The position numbers were made by a program, and so were the translations under genes. Shown piece after piece: positions 34,316 to 43,340 of a DNA stretch of 64,000 nt; the stretch's first letter is position 1; every line of letters starts with the position of its first letter. Origin of the DNA: Bacteriovoracaceae bacterium UBA4573 (GTDB lineage Bacteria > Bdellovibrionota > UBA1018 > UBA923); NCBI GenBank assembly GCA_002387735.1, contig DGKJ01000029.1, positions 5,251-69,250 of the forward strand, in the 5' to 3' direction. The notes beneath the pieces were generated by a model. It was given only the letters and a program-made list of their open reading frames with translations, was not told the origin of the DNA and ran no database searches.

Positions 34316-35092
34316 CTAAATATCGGTCACATTCCAGGAACGTAATGTTTCGCTTTTTTCGGAATTGGAATTCACTTTTTTAAATTTGGCTCCCGCGCGC
34401 CCATGAACCACGGCTTGGCACTCTGGCCAAGTTCGATGTTCCTGCAGTTTTCCGTTCACATAACTGAGGTATATCGGAAAACCCGCCTCCGGCGGTCCCG
34501 AACTAGAACTGGTTTTTTTAACTCTTGGTTGGGTCGGCTCGAGCCTCGAAAGATCTACAGAATAAGAATCTGCGGGCCCATCATAGAGCTCCACGTGGTG
34601 CCCCAGTGCAAAACCTTCAGCTATCGCGTCACACCGTTCATTACCCGGAATTCCGGCGTGCCCTTCGACGTAGGTCCAACTCAAACTTGCGCGCACGGCC
34701 AGACGCTCGATAAGTGCGTCCAGCTCCTGCCACTGCCTAAGATTTGCCACGGGAGTGCCGTCTTGTTTTTTCCAACCCGCTCGTTTCCAGCCGTTGCGCC
34801 AAGAAGAGGCGCCCTGAAGCACATATTTGGAGTCGGAATATACCTGAATGGCAACAGCACTCTTTGGCAACAGACGCGCTAATTCGCGTTCAACAAAAAG
34901 TAGCGCGCACGCCACCCCCGTGAGTTCCATAATGTTATTGGTCGTAAGTGCTTCCCCCGCTCCGAGTTCTCGTACTTCGTCTCCAATACACACAATGGCC
35001 CCCCAGCCACCGGGGCCGGGATTTCCTTTGCATGCGCCGTCGCTAAAAACGACGATCTGATAACTTGTTGCGTTATTTGGTTTACTCGACAT
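34316..35092 (-). CDS. RNase HI with a C-terminal hybrid-binding (viroplasmin)-like domain
   Basis: 258 residues. The RNase HI catalytic domain occupies 12-168 with Asp18 (VVFSDGACKGNPGPGGWG), Glu56 (NNIMELTG), Asp87 (YSDSKY), His145 (EGHAGIPGNE) and Asp155. It cleaves RNA in RNA-DNA hybrids. After a linker, residues 207-252 (IYLSYVNGKLQEHRTWPECQ and then GRAGAKFKKVNS) resemble the RNase H1 hybrid-binding domain or caulimovirus viroplasmin motif: aromatic strand, RTWxEC, GxxGAxFKKF. That domain is normally N-terminal, so the order is reversed here. Probably helps processivity on hybrids. Divergent from the secreted 35163 gene. Confidence 0.88.
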   Translation of the reverse strand: MSSKPNNATSYQIVVFSDGACKGNPGPGGWGAIVCIGDEVRELGAGEALTTNNIMELTGVACALLFVERELARLLPKSAVAIQVYSDSKYVLQGASSWRNGWKRAGWKKQDGTPVANLRQWQELDALIERLAVRASLSWTYVEGHAGIPGNERCDAIAEGFALGHHVELYDGPADSYSVDLSRLEPTQPRVKKTSSSSGPPEAGFPIYLSYVNGKLQEHRTWPECQAVVHGRAGAKFKKVNSNSEKSETLRSWNVTDI

Positions 35093-35162
35093 CAGAGACT
35101 TCGTTCGTTACGATGGTCCAAAATTTTCAACAGTATTTCAACTGAATAGAAGGGAATTAACC

Positions 35163-35963
35163 ATGATATTGGGAATCCTTAGTTTCGTTTTCTTGGCGAC
35201 CGCTCATGCCGATACTCCGACTGTCGCGGCACCGAAAGAAAAACACACCGTTTATGTTACCCCAGACCACATGTTCGTGCCCCCCGGGTACGACAGCACT
35301 GACGTGAATGTCGAGGTTGGCCTCGTCGGAACACTCCCGAACAACTGCTTCGAACTAGCCGGTAGCCCGGTGGTCGACCATTCCCGTTTGGATCAGGGTA
35401 TTATCGTTTTGCGCCAACGGGCGATCTACAAACCTAAACTGATCTGTACTCAAATTTCAGAACCCTATTTGCAAATCGCAAATCTTGGCGCGGAAATTCC
35501 AGCCGGCAACTACCAGATCATTGTTGAGTCCTCCGAAAAGCCGACTGAACCCTTTACAACAGCAATGACCATTGCCGAAACCGAAACCGGCGACATCGAC
35601 AATTTTCATTACCTCAACATTCAAGACGCCTTTCTCACGAAAAAAACGGTAGAAACGGTGGGTCAGTCCGAAGAAGAAACTCTTCTCGAAGATCCTAAAA
35701 ACAAAATTAAACGCTTTTTAAATCTGCGCGGCGAACACCGCAACGTGTGCGTCAGTCTTCGCGACGTAGATATTAAAGTTTTTCTAAAAGAGCGCATCAT
35801 TCAGGTTTTACCAATAGTCGATCTTAACCAAGATCCTTCGTGTGCTAAAAAAGTCGCTGAAGTCGTGTTTAGTGGGGAGCTTCCTAAGCTACCGGAAGGT
35901 CAGTACTTGGTTCATATTCGCTCGGCCTTCGGAAAATCTAAGAACGTTTTGGTTGATTTTTAA
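35163..35963 (+). CDS. Secreted protein of unknown function
   Basis: 266 residues with a signal peptide (MILGILSFVFLATAHA) and an AAGGGA ribosome site. The mature part is predicted mostly beta (VYVTPDHMFVPPGYDSTDVNVEVGL...), with cysteines in NNCFELAG, KLICTQ, NVCVSL and PSCAKKV that could form two disulfides. No family is recognised. The last 26 bp overlap the end of the convergent flavoprotein gene. Confidence 0.65.
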   Translation: MILGILSFVFLATAHADTPTVAAPKEKHTVYVTPDHMFVPPGYDSTDVNVEVGLVGTLPNNCFELAGSPVVDHSRLDQGIIVLRQRAIYKPKLICTQISEPYLQIANLGAEIPAGNYQIIVESSEKPTEPFTTAMTIAETETGDIDNFHYLNIQDAFLTKKTVETVGQSEEETLLEDPKNKIKRFLNLRGEHRNVCVSLRDVDIKVFLKERIIQVLPIVDLNQDPSCAKKVAEVVFSGELPKLPEGQYLVHIRSAFGKSKNVLVDF

Positions 35964-37128
35964 TCGCACGCGCCACGTGGGCGGCAAGCGACACACAGCC
36001 TTGAATTAAATAACCGCCAGTCGGGGCGTCCCATGAGAGCATTTCTCCGGCGAGGTAGACGCCAGGGTATCGCTTTAACATTAAGTTCTGGTCCACCTCG
36101 GTCCACGCCACCCCACCGCTAGTGGAAATGGCCTCGTCGATCGGTCGGCTGCGATTTAATTTAATTGGGAACCTTTTGAGCAAGCGAGCTAGTTCCATGG
36201 GATTCTCGACCAAACTTCCGTGGTGATAAAGCAGCGCTTGAACGGTTTTCTGAGGCCGAAGAGCGCGCTGCACCAGTCGAATCGGACCAAGTTTTTCGCG
36301 TACTTTACTAAATTTTTCGACGATCATTTCACTAGTATAATCTGGAAACAAATCAATCCAAGCTGGTCCCGAAATCCCCAACGTATAAATGGGTGTTCCC
36401 TCGAGGCCATATTGCGTTACGAGGAGTTCGCCTCGCATTGACCCGCGTGTCGTTTCCAAACCGATATTTTTTATGGGCTGACCTTCAGCCTCTTTTAAAA
36501 ACTCTGATGCCCATTCCACTTCGAACCCTACGTTCGAGGCACAAAGCGTTTCGATCGCCACACCTTTTTTTTTGAACATCTCTGGCCAGCTCAAATCGTT
36601 TTCATAGCTTCCACCACCGAGAGCAAAACAAACGGCGTGCCCATGAAAGGCGCCTACGGCGCCCTCGCGTGTCTGATACCGCAATTGTGGACCACTCGAA
36701 GTAGAATCGAAGTCCGTCACCTTGGTGTCGGACTCAATTCTCACGCCCTGTTGTTCAAGGCGGTCAATCCAAGCCTTCACCAACTTGGAAGCTTTCATGT
36801 TTTTCAAAAAATATCGACCAGAGGTTCCAAGATAAGTCTGCTGGCCCAACTCATTAAGAAACTGCAGCCAATCCTTGGGCGAGAACGCCCGGAGAATTTC
36901 AGACCAAAACTTGGCATTTGGCGCGCCCATATAACGCTCGTGGAACGTCTCCTCGGAGGTCGAGTGCGTCACATTGAGGCCCGAACTTCCGGCGATTAAC
37001 AACTTTCGCGCCAGAGCAGGATTTTTCTCAAAAAGAACGACAGAAGCGCCTGATCGCGAAAGCAGATCGGCCACCATTAAACCGGCTGGACCTGATCCAA
37101 CTACAGCGACTCGGTCGTCGATCCGCAC
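35938..37128 (-). CDS. HI0933/YhiN-type flavoprotein (NAD(P)/FAD-dependent oxidoreductase)
   Basis: 396 residues. FAD-binding GxGxxG is at the start (VAVVGSGPAGLMVADLL ... LFEKNP) and ARKLLIAGSSGLNVTHS follows, a family hallmark (K-G-NVT). The end GVYLAGEMLSWDAPTGGYLIQGC is the FAD-ribityl contact. The HI0933 family is cytoplasmic and of unknown substrate. It starts 2 bp after the slyD stop in the same operon and overlaps the end of the convergent 35163 gene. Confidence 0.87.
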   Translation of the reverse strand: MRIDDRVAVVGSGPAGLMVADLLSRSGASVVLFEKNPALARKLLIAGSSGLNVTHSTSEETFHERYMGAPNAKFWSEILRAFSPKDWLQFLNELGQQTYLGTSGRYFLKNMKASKLVKAWIDRLEQQGVRIESDTKVTDFDSTSSGPQLRYQTREGAVGAFHGHAVCFALGGGSYENDLSWPEMFKKKGVAIETLCASNVGFEVEWASEFLKEAEGQPIKNIGLETTRGSMRGELLVTQYGLEGTPIYTLGISGPAWIDLFPDYTSEMIVEKFSKVREKLGPIRLVQRALRPQKTVQALLYHHGSLVENPMELARLLKRFPIKLNRSRPIDEAISTSGGVAWTEVDQNLMLKRYPGVYLAGEMLSWDAPTGGYLIQGCVSLAAHVARAIKNQPKRS

Positions 37129-37130
37129 GC

Positions 37131-37613
37131 TCAGTGGTGGTGGTGCCCGCCGCGCCCGTGGGCGTGACCATGAGATAATTCTTCTGGAGTAGCAGCGCGT
37201 ATTTCAACGATTTCAACGTCGAAAAACAAATCTTGTCCCGCAAGTGGGTGGTTGCCATCAACGCTCACGTGAGTTGCCGAAGTCTTAACAACGGTAAATA
37301 CCGGAGACGCTTCCTGATCCGAACCCGGACCACCGATTTTAAATTGCATTCCTACTTGAATGTCTTCGTTTGGAGGGAACTGAGTGCGTGGCACGTCGAA
37401 TGCTAGTTCGCTATCTTTTTCGCCGTAAGCGTCTTTAGCTTTCACTTCTACTTTTTTCTTATCTCCGCTAGCGCAGCTTTTTAACTGAGATTCCAGTCCT
37501 GGAATGATTTGACCGCTACCTTCAAGATAAGTCATGGGTTCGCCGCCTGAAGAACTATCGAGTAGCTCACCGCTTTTATTTTTGAGAACGTAGTGAAAAC
37601 TTACAACACGCAT
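37131..37613 (-). CDS. slyD: FKBP-type peptidyl-prolyl isomerase, SlyD-like
   Basis: 160 residues. FKBP and insert-in-flap pattern: VSFHYVLKNKSGELLDSS, PMTYLEGSGQIIPGLESQL, AYGEKDSEL, and the second half VDGNHPLAGQDLFFDVEI. The C-terminal ~15 residues are His-rich (HGHAHGRGGHHHH), the metal-binding tail of SlyD that can deliver nickel. It folds proteins and is a metallochaperone in the cytoplasm. Near-zero spacing to the following flavoprotein gene suggests an operon; lpd begins upstream on the same strand after 30 bp. Confidence 0.9.
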   Translation of the reverse strand: MRVVSFHYVLKNKSGELLDSSSGGEPMTYLEGSGQIIPGLESQLKSCASGDKKKVEVKAKDAYGEKDSELAFDVPRTQFPPNEDIQVGMQFKIGGPGSDQEASPVFTVVKTSATHVSVDGNHPLAGQDLFFDVEIVEIRAATPEELSHGHAHGRGGHHHH

Positions 37614-37642
37614 AGAATGCCTCTTTTCTTTGATTAGAGCCG

Positions 37643-39046
37643 TTAAAAATGAATCGCTCTTTTGTGTACAGCGAGCGCCGCTTCTTTCATGGCCTCAGGA
37701 AGCGTGGGGTGGGCGTGCGTTGAGAGCGCAATGTCTTCCGCTGACCCACCAAACTCCATCACCATGACGGCCTCTGCAATCATGTCAGACGCCCGAGGAC
37801 CTACCATATGCAGGCCCAAAAGTCGGTCCGTTTTTGCGTCAGCGATTATTTTGATCATTCCTTCGGATTCGTCCATGGCCTTAGCACGCCCGTTGGCAAT
37901 AAAGGGAAAGGTCCCTGTGCGAACCGCGATCTCTTTGGCCTTGCAGTCTTGTTCGCTCATACCAACTGTTGCGAGTTCCGGCCAAGTGTAGATTACACTC
38001 GGAATAGCGTCGTAGTTCACGTGGCCAGCCTTACCAGCCATTATTTCAGCTACTGCGATGCCTTCGTCTTCCGCCTTGTGGGCAAGCATAGGCCCCCGCA
38101 CTACGTCGCCGATTGCGTACACGCCTGCTACCTTTGTTCGAAAATGATTGTCGATTTCAATGCGGCCAGCCTTATCGGTAGCAAGCCCAATTTTATCGAG
38201 TCCTAAATTGTCGGTGAAGGGCTTACGTCCCACTGCTACCAATACTACGTCGGCCTCGATCGTTTCACGAGTACCGCCCGCCGCTGGCTCCATCTCAACA
38301 GCTGCTTTCGACCCTACGTTTTGAACGTTCACCACTTTGGTCGCGAGTTTGAATTTCATTCCTTGGCGTTGCAATATTTTCAACAACTCACCGCTAATTT
38401 GGTGATCGGCGAAACTCGCGATGCGTTCGTTGTATTCCACCACTGTGACATCAGCGCCCAAACGCATCCAGACCGAACCCATTTCAAGTCCAATCGCTCC
38501 CCCTCCAATGACGACCATGGATTTTGGCACCTGAGGCAGCGCCAGCGCTTCAGTCGAACTTATCACTCGTACGCCATCGAGCGCAGCAACCGGAATTCTG
38601 GCCACATCACTACCAGTGGCAATCACGATGTTTTTCGCAGAAATCGTTTCTTTCGCACCATTTTCAGCAACCACTTCTACCGTGCCCGGCGCCGTGATGC
38701 GGCCGTGACCGACCAAATGAGCAATTTTATTTTTTTTAAACAGTCCAGCAATTCCAGTCGTAAGTCCCGTTACAACTTGATCTTTGCGTTTCATCATTTG
38801 GCCAAGATCAATTTTAAGATCTCCGACCACCAGACCGTGTTTGGCGGCTTTGTGTTTCACAAATGCAAAGTGTTCACTCGAATCAAGCAGGGCCTTCGAA
38901 GGAATACAGCCAATGTTGAGACAAGTCCCGCCCAGTGCTTTTCGTTTTTCGACGCAAGCGGTCTTCATGCCAAGCTGGGCACTGCGAATTGCACCCACGT
39001 ATCCGGCCGGGCCACCACCGATATAAACTACATCGTACTGTTCCAT
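37643..39046 (-). CDS. lpdA: Dihydrolipoamide dehydrogenase (E3)
   Basis: 467 residues from the ATG at 39046, one base after the sucB stop (a TTG at 39058 is also in frame). FAD site YIGGGPAGYVGAIRSAQLG; redox disulfide GGTCLNIGCIPSKAL; NAD site MVVIGGGAIGLEMGSVW; FAD ribityl AIGDVVRGPMLAHKAEDEG; catalytic base HAHPTLPE with His-Glu. It re-oxidises dihydrolipoamide on the E2 of the 2-oxoglutarate (and possibly pyruvate) complex, making NADH. Last gene of the sucA-sucB-lpdA operon. Confidence 0.97.
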   Translation of the reverse strand: MEQYDVVYIGGGPAGYVGAIRSAQLGMKTACVEKRKALGGTCLNIGCIPSKALLDSSEHFAFVKHKAAKHGLVVGDLKIDLGQMMKRKDQVVTGLTTGIAGLFKKNKIAHLVGHGRITAPGTVEVVAENGAKETISAKNIVIATGSDVARIPVAALDGVRVISSTEALALPQVPKSMVVIGGGAIGLEMGSVWMRLGADVTVVEYNERIASFADHQISGELLKILQRQGMKFKLATKVVNVQNVGSKAAVEMEPAAGGTRETIEADVVLVAVGRKPFTDNLGLDKIGLATDKAGRIEIDNHFRTKVAGVYAIGDVVRGPMLAHKAEDEGIAVAEIMAGKAGHVNYDAIPSVIYTWPELATVGMSEQDCKAKEIAVRTGTFPFIANGRAKAMDESEGMIKIIADAKTDRLLGLHMVGPRASDMIAEAVMVMEFGGSAEDIALSTHAHPTLPEAMKEAALAVHKRAIHF

Positions 39047-39047
39047 T

Positions 39048-40286
39048 TTACGGCTCAAATCCTAAAGAAGTTGGGTTTTCGATGCCCTCTTTCACTTTAA
39101 TCAAAAACGTCACGGCTTCTTTGCCGTCGATAATTCGATGGTCGTAGGAAAGCGCTACGAACATCATGGGTCGGATAACCACCTGACCATTGACCGCCAT
39201 GGGGCGCTCCTGAATTTTGTGCATGCCAAGAATCCCGCTTTGAGGCGGATTCAAAATCGGAGTTGAAAGAAGAGACCCATAAGTACCACCATTACTGATG
39301 GTGAAAGTCCCTCCCGTGAGTTCTTTAATCGAGAGTTTTCCGTCTCGCGCTTTCAGCGCCAACGCACCGATGCCTTTTTCTATATCTACGAAATTCATGT
39401 GACCAACTTCGCGCAACACTGGAACCACCAGTCCCCGCTCGGTTCCAACCGCAATCCCTATATCGTAGTAGTCGTGATAAACGATTTCTTTGCCGTCTAT
39501 GAAAGCATTTACAGCTGGAACAGCTTTGAGTGCCTCGACAACTGCTCGAGTAAAAAAAGACATAAAACTAAGATTCACACCATGTTTACTCTTAAACGCG
39601 TCTTTATGTTGGCTACGCAAAGCCATGGTGTTGCTCATATCAATTTCGTTGAACGTCGTGAGTATTGCTGCCGTATGTTGAGCCTGCACCAAACGTTCAG
39701 CGATGCGCTGCCGAAGTAAAGTCATGGGAACGCGCCGCTCTCGCGCATTGGGATCAGCAATCGAGGTTGTTGTCGATGGTGTCGAACCCGTAGAGCCCCG
39801 AGAGGAACGTGTTTCTTGATAAGCGATAACATCGCCGTTGGTGATTCGCCCGCCTCGCCCGGTTCCGGGAATTTGCCCGACGTCGAGTCCCGCCTCAACT
39901 ACGGCTTTGCGGACGGATGGCGAAAGCGGCATTGCAACGCCCGCAGCAGTAGCGCCCGCACCCATAGGTGCTGGACTAGCACTCATCGTAGTAGCCACTG
40001 TCGGGCTCGGCTGTGTTGCAGCTGGTTTAGCCGCTGCGACAGTTCCAGCAGCCCCTTCTTGAATGTGCCCCAGGACTTCTCCGATTTTTACAGTCTCGCC
40101 GGCCTGGCGGGTGATCTGAATGGCTCCGTTATATTCGGCCACTACCTCGACCGTCGCTTTGTCGGATTCGATTTCCAGCAAAACATCACCGACCTTAACG
40201 GCATCGCCAGATTGTTTTTTCCAACCTGCAATTCGAACCTCTGTAATGGATTCACCCACACTTGGCGCTTTAATCTCTCGATTCAC
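39048..40286 (-). CDS. sucB: Dihydrolipoamide succinyltransferase (E2 of 2-oxoglutarate dehydrogenase)
   Basis: 412 residues: one lipoyl domain (residues 1-78, lipoyl-lysine in [14 protein letters not shown]), an Ala/Pro-rich linker, a peripheral subunit-binding domain ([26 protein letters not shown]) and the catalytic domain ending in [16 protein letters not shown] (His/Asp of the active site). It transfers the succinyl group from thiamine-bound E1 to CoA. In TCA. Translation of lpdA follows at one base. Confidence 0.97.
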   Translation of the reverse strand: MNREIKAPSVGESITEVRIAGWKKQSGDAVKVGDVLLEIESDKATVEVVAEYNGAIQITRQAGETVKIGEVLGHIQEGAAGTVAAAKPAATQPSPTVATTMSASPAPMGAGATAAGVAMPLSPSVRKAVVEAGLDVGQIPGTGRGGRITNGDVIAYQETRSSRGSTGSTPSTTTSIADPNARERRVPMTLLRQRIAERLVQAQHTAAILTTFNEIDMSNTMALRSQHKDAFKSKHGVNLSFMSFFTRAVVEALKAVPAVNAFIDGKEIVYHDYYDIGIAVGTERGLVVPVLREVGHMNFVDIEKGIGALALKARDGKLSIKELTGGTFTISNGGTYGSLLSTPILNPPQSGILGMHKIQERPMAVNGQVVIRPMMFVALSYDHRIIDGKEAVTFLIKVKEGIENPTSLGFEP

Positions 40287-40358
40287 TGGAGTTCTCCTAT
40301 GATGCCCATAGGTTATCGGAGTTACTCGAGGCTGCCAAGCAAGGAAATAAGTCGAATC

Positions 40359-43187
40359 TTAAGCCAACGCGGCTTCGATGAGCGCTTTTTGTTCTTTCTC
40401 GTGTACTTTGGCAGACCCGACTGCCGGGGCCGCTGAGGCCCCGCGCCCTACGTACGAGAGACGCTGCCCTGCGACTAGGTTGTTTTCGAGGTAGTCACGC
40501 ACGAAAAGCCAAGCACCCATGTTGCGAGGTTCCTCTTGCACCCACATGACTTCTTTAGCATTGGGGTATTTTTTTAATTCCGACTCTATCTGTTTTGTCG
40601 GCCACGGATAAAGCTGCTCGACCCGAACAATGGCCACGTCACTGCGCCCTTTTGTTTTGCGAGCTGCCTGTAGGTCGTAGAAAACTTTACCCGAACAAAA
40701 CAGTACACGCCCCACTCGTTCGGCATCGGCCCCCGAATCGGCGATCACTTCCGAAAACCCAGCCGACGTAAAGTCCGCAAGCTTACTAACCGCTTCGGGA
40801 TGCCGCAATAAACTCTTGGGCGACATCACGACTAAGGGCTTTCGAAAATCACGGAGCAATTGGCGACGAAGCGCGTGAAATATTTGAGCTGGCGTCGTTA
40901 GATTGCAGACCTGCATGTTGTTTTTAGCACAAAGCTGCAAAAATCGTTCTAACCGAGCACTTGAGTGTTCGGGCCCCTGGCCTTCGTAACCATGTGGCAG
41001 CAATAACGTAACGCCGCTCATGCGTTGCCATTTCATTTCCGAACTGGCGATAAACTGGTCGATAATTACTTGAGCGCCATTTGCGAAATCGCCAAACTGA
41101 GCTTCCCAAATTGTGAGCACACTCGGATCGGCAATCGAATACCCGTATTCAAATCCAAGAACCCCTGTCTCAGAGAGGTTCGAATTATAAACTTCAAATC
41201 GCCCCTGCCCCGACTTGAGGTGATTGAGCGGAGAATATTTTCCATCTTTTGAGTAATTTGCGAAAACCGAGTGGCGATGGCTGAACGTACCACGCTCACA
41301 GTCTTGCCCGGAAAGCCGAATCGAACGTCCTTCGACTAACAGAGACCCATAAGCCAGCAATTCGCCAGTACCCCAATCGATATTCTGACCAGTTTCAACT
41401 GATTTCGCCCGAGTTTCCAAGAGTCGCACCAATTTCGGGTGAACTTCGAAATCGGCGGGAACTTCAGTCATTTTTTTCCCGATTTCTTTGAGTGTTGTTT
41501 CTTTCACTGCGGTTTGAGTTCGAACCCAAATGTCTTCGTCCGATGCGCGCTTTAGGCCCTTCCACGCACCTTCGAATACCGAAACATGGGGAGCCTTGGC
41601 TGCGGATTTCGCTCGGGCATGTGCTTCGGTCAGTAATCCATTAATTTGCTGTACGATCATGTCCGCATCGGCTGCGCTCAAGTCACCGCGTGCGGCAAGC
41701 TCCGCGGCGTAGGTTTCGCGGGGACTGCGATGATCTTTAATTTTACGATACATCGCTGGTTGCGTGAATCCTGGCTCATCTCCTTCGTTGTGGCCATATT
41801 TGCGGTAACAAATAAGGTCGATCACAACGTCTTTGTGAAATTTCTGGCGATAGTCCATCGCAAGTTCGGTTACGTACACACACGCTTCGGCGTCGTCACC
41901 ATTTACGTGGAATATGGGGGACTCAAGCATTTTCGCTAGATCGGTGGAATAAGTCGTCGAACGCGCATCACAGGGAGAGGTGGTGAACCCAACTTGATTG
42001 TTGATCACAAAGTGAATGGTTCCACCGGTGGCATAACCGGCCAACTGGGACAACTGAAGAGTTTCGTACACTACGCCTTGCCCCGCAAACGCAGCATCAC
42101 CATGAATAAGCACGGGTACCACCTTTTCACGGGCCACGTCTTGTTTCATGGTCTGTTTAGCGCGTGCCATGCCCTCTACCACTGGATTCACAAATTCAAG
42201 GTGGCTCGGATTTGAGGCCAACGAAAGGTGAATAACTCCCGACGGCGTTTGCATGTCGGCTGAATAGCCCATGTGGTACTTCACGTCGCCTTCACCGAGT
42301 GACGTATCTACCTGGTAGGTACCTTCAAATTCGGTAAAAATGTCTTCGTATTTTTTCCCGAAAATATTGGTAAGAACATTCAACCGCCCGCGATGGGCCA
42401 TTCCCATAACCATATCACTCGCGCCAAGCGCCGACGCGCGAACCGCGAGCCGATCAAGCATTGGGATTATCGCGTCTCCACCTTCGACCGAAAATCTCTT
42501 TTGCGCTACGAACCGGGTGTGCAGATAGCGCTCAAAACATTCTGCTTCCGTAAGTTTTTTTAAAATTTGTTTTTTAATCGCACCGTCAAACTGCGGGCGA
42601 TTGCGCACTTTTTCCATGCGATCTTCTAACCAATGACGCGAGCCTGGATCTTCAATGTGGGTGTACTCGACACCGATTTTTCCGCAATAGGTCTCATGCA
42701 ACATCGCAAGAATCTCACGCAACGTAGCGGGTTGAGTAAACCCCAAGAGGCGCGCCGCCGTAAACTTGCGCTCCAGATCGGCCTCAGATAATTCGAATTT
42801 TTTTAGATCCAACAGTTCGTGACTCTTGGTAGGCGACTCGAGCGGATTCGTGTCCGCCAATAATCGCCCGAGTTCGCGATAGGCTTGAATCAATTCTGCA
42901 ACTTTCGCTTCGTGACTGAGAGCACTCGAAAGCGGGGTGACTGGCGCAGCTGTCGCGACTAATTGGGGTCCACTCGCACCACCGTTGCCATTGGCGTGAC
43001 CATTGGATTTTCCGTTGGACAGGTGTTCTTCGGCGTCGTCTTTGGCCGCACCTTCGCCCATCACGAGCCCGTCAAAGAAATACTGCCAACTTTCGTCAAC
43101 CGAGTGAGGGTTTTCGAGATACCTCGCATAAAGCTCTTCAATATAATCCGCGTTTTGCGACTTTAGGTACTGAGCAGTTTGCTTCAT
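40359..43187 (-). CDS. sucA: 2-oxoglutarate dehydrogenase E1
   Basis: 942 residues, usual length. Signatures: SWQYFFDGL at the N-terminus, GMAHRGRLNVL, HGDAAFAGQGVVYETLQLS with the thiamine-pyrophosphate site, and in the C-terminal half EAQFGDFANGAQVIIDQFI, LLLPHGYEGQGPEHSSARLERFLQL. Catalyses decarboxylation of 2-oxoglutarate and transfer of the succinyl group to lipoyl-E2. First gene of the complex operon; the next gene begins 72 bp downstream. A short linker with GKSNGHANGNGGAS (about 60-73) is poorly conserved. Confidence 0.97.
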   Translation of the reverse strand: MKQTAQYLKSQNADYIEELYARYLENPHSVDESWQYFFDGLVMGEGAAKDDAEEHLSNGKSNGHANGNGGASGPQLVATAAPVTPLSSALSHEAKVAELIQAYRELGRLLADTNPLESPTKSHELLDLKKFELSEADLERKFTAARLLGFTQPATLREILAMLHETYCGKIGVEYTHIEDPGSRHWLEDRMEKVRNRPQFDGAIKKQILKKLTEAECFERYLHTRFVAQKRFSVEGGDAIIPMLDRLAVRASALGASDMVMGMAHRGRLNVLTNIFGKKYEDIFTEFEGTYQVDTSLGEGDVKYHMGYSADMQTPSGVIHLSLASNPSHLEFVNPVVEGMARAKQTMKQDVAREKVVPVLIHGDAAFAGQGVVYETLQLSQLAGYATGGTIHFVINNQVGFTTSPCDARSTTYSTDLAKMLESPIFHVNGDDAEACVYVTELAMDYRQKFHKDVVIDLICYRKYGHNEGDEPGFTQPAMYRKIKDHRSPRETYAAELAARGDLSAADADMIVQQINGLLTEAHARAKSAAKAPHVSVFEGAWKGLKRASDEDIWVRTQTAVKETTLKEIGKKMTEVPADFEVHPKLVRLLETRAKSVETGQNIDWGTGELLAYGSLLVEGRSIRLSGQDCERGTFSHRHSVFANYSKDGKYSPLNHLKSGQGRFEVYNSNLSETGVLGFEYGYSIADPSVLTIWEAQFGDFANGAQVIIDQFIASSEMKWQRMSGVTLLLPHGYEGQGPEHSSARLERFLQLCAKNNMQVCNLTTPAQIFHALRRQLLRDFRKPLVVMSPKSLLRHPEAVSKLADFTSAGFSEVIADSGADAERVGRVLFCSGKVFYDLQAARKTKGRSDVAIVRVEQLYPWPTKQIESELKKYPNAKEVMWVQEEPRNMGAWLFVRDYLENNLVAGQRLSYVGRGASAAPAVGSAKVHEKEQKALIEAALA

Positions 43188-43340
43188 GGTCGAATGCCTT
43201 TTCCTCTATGTGTTGCCTCTTTATCGGCAGTTTCTTAAGTTTCTCTGTAGAAAAATCAACATAGCGCCACGACGATCAGGCGCGCAAGCCAGGAAAATGG
43301 GCAAAATAATCCAGTTGTTATTGTCCTGGAAAGCCTAAGC

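Noticed and set aside
38321..39100. 259-codon antisense open frame inside lpdA
   Set aside because: Opposite a strongly conserved enzyme; the composition (many His/Phe/Arg/Ser) is that of a shadow.
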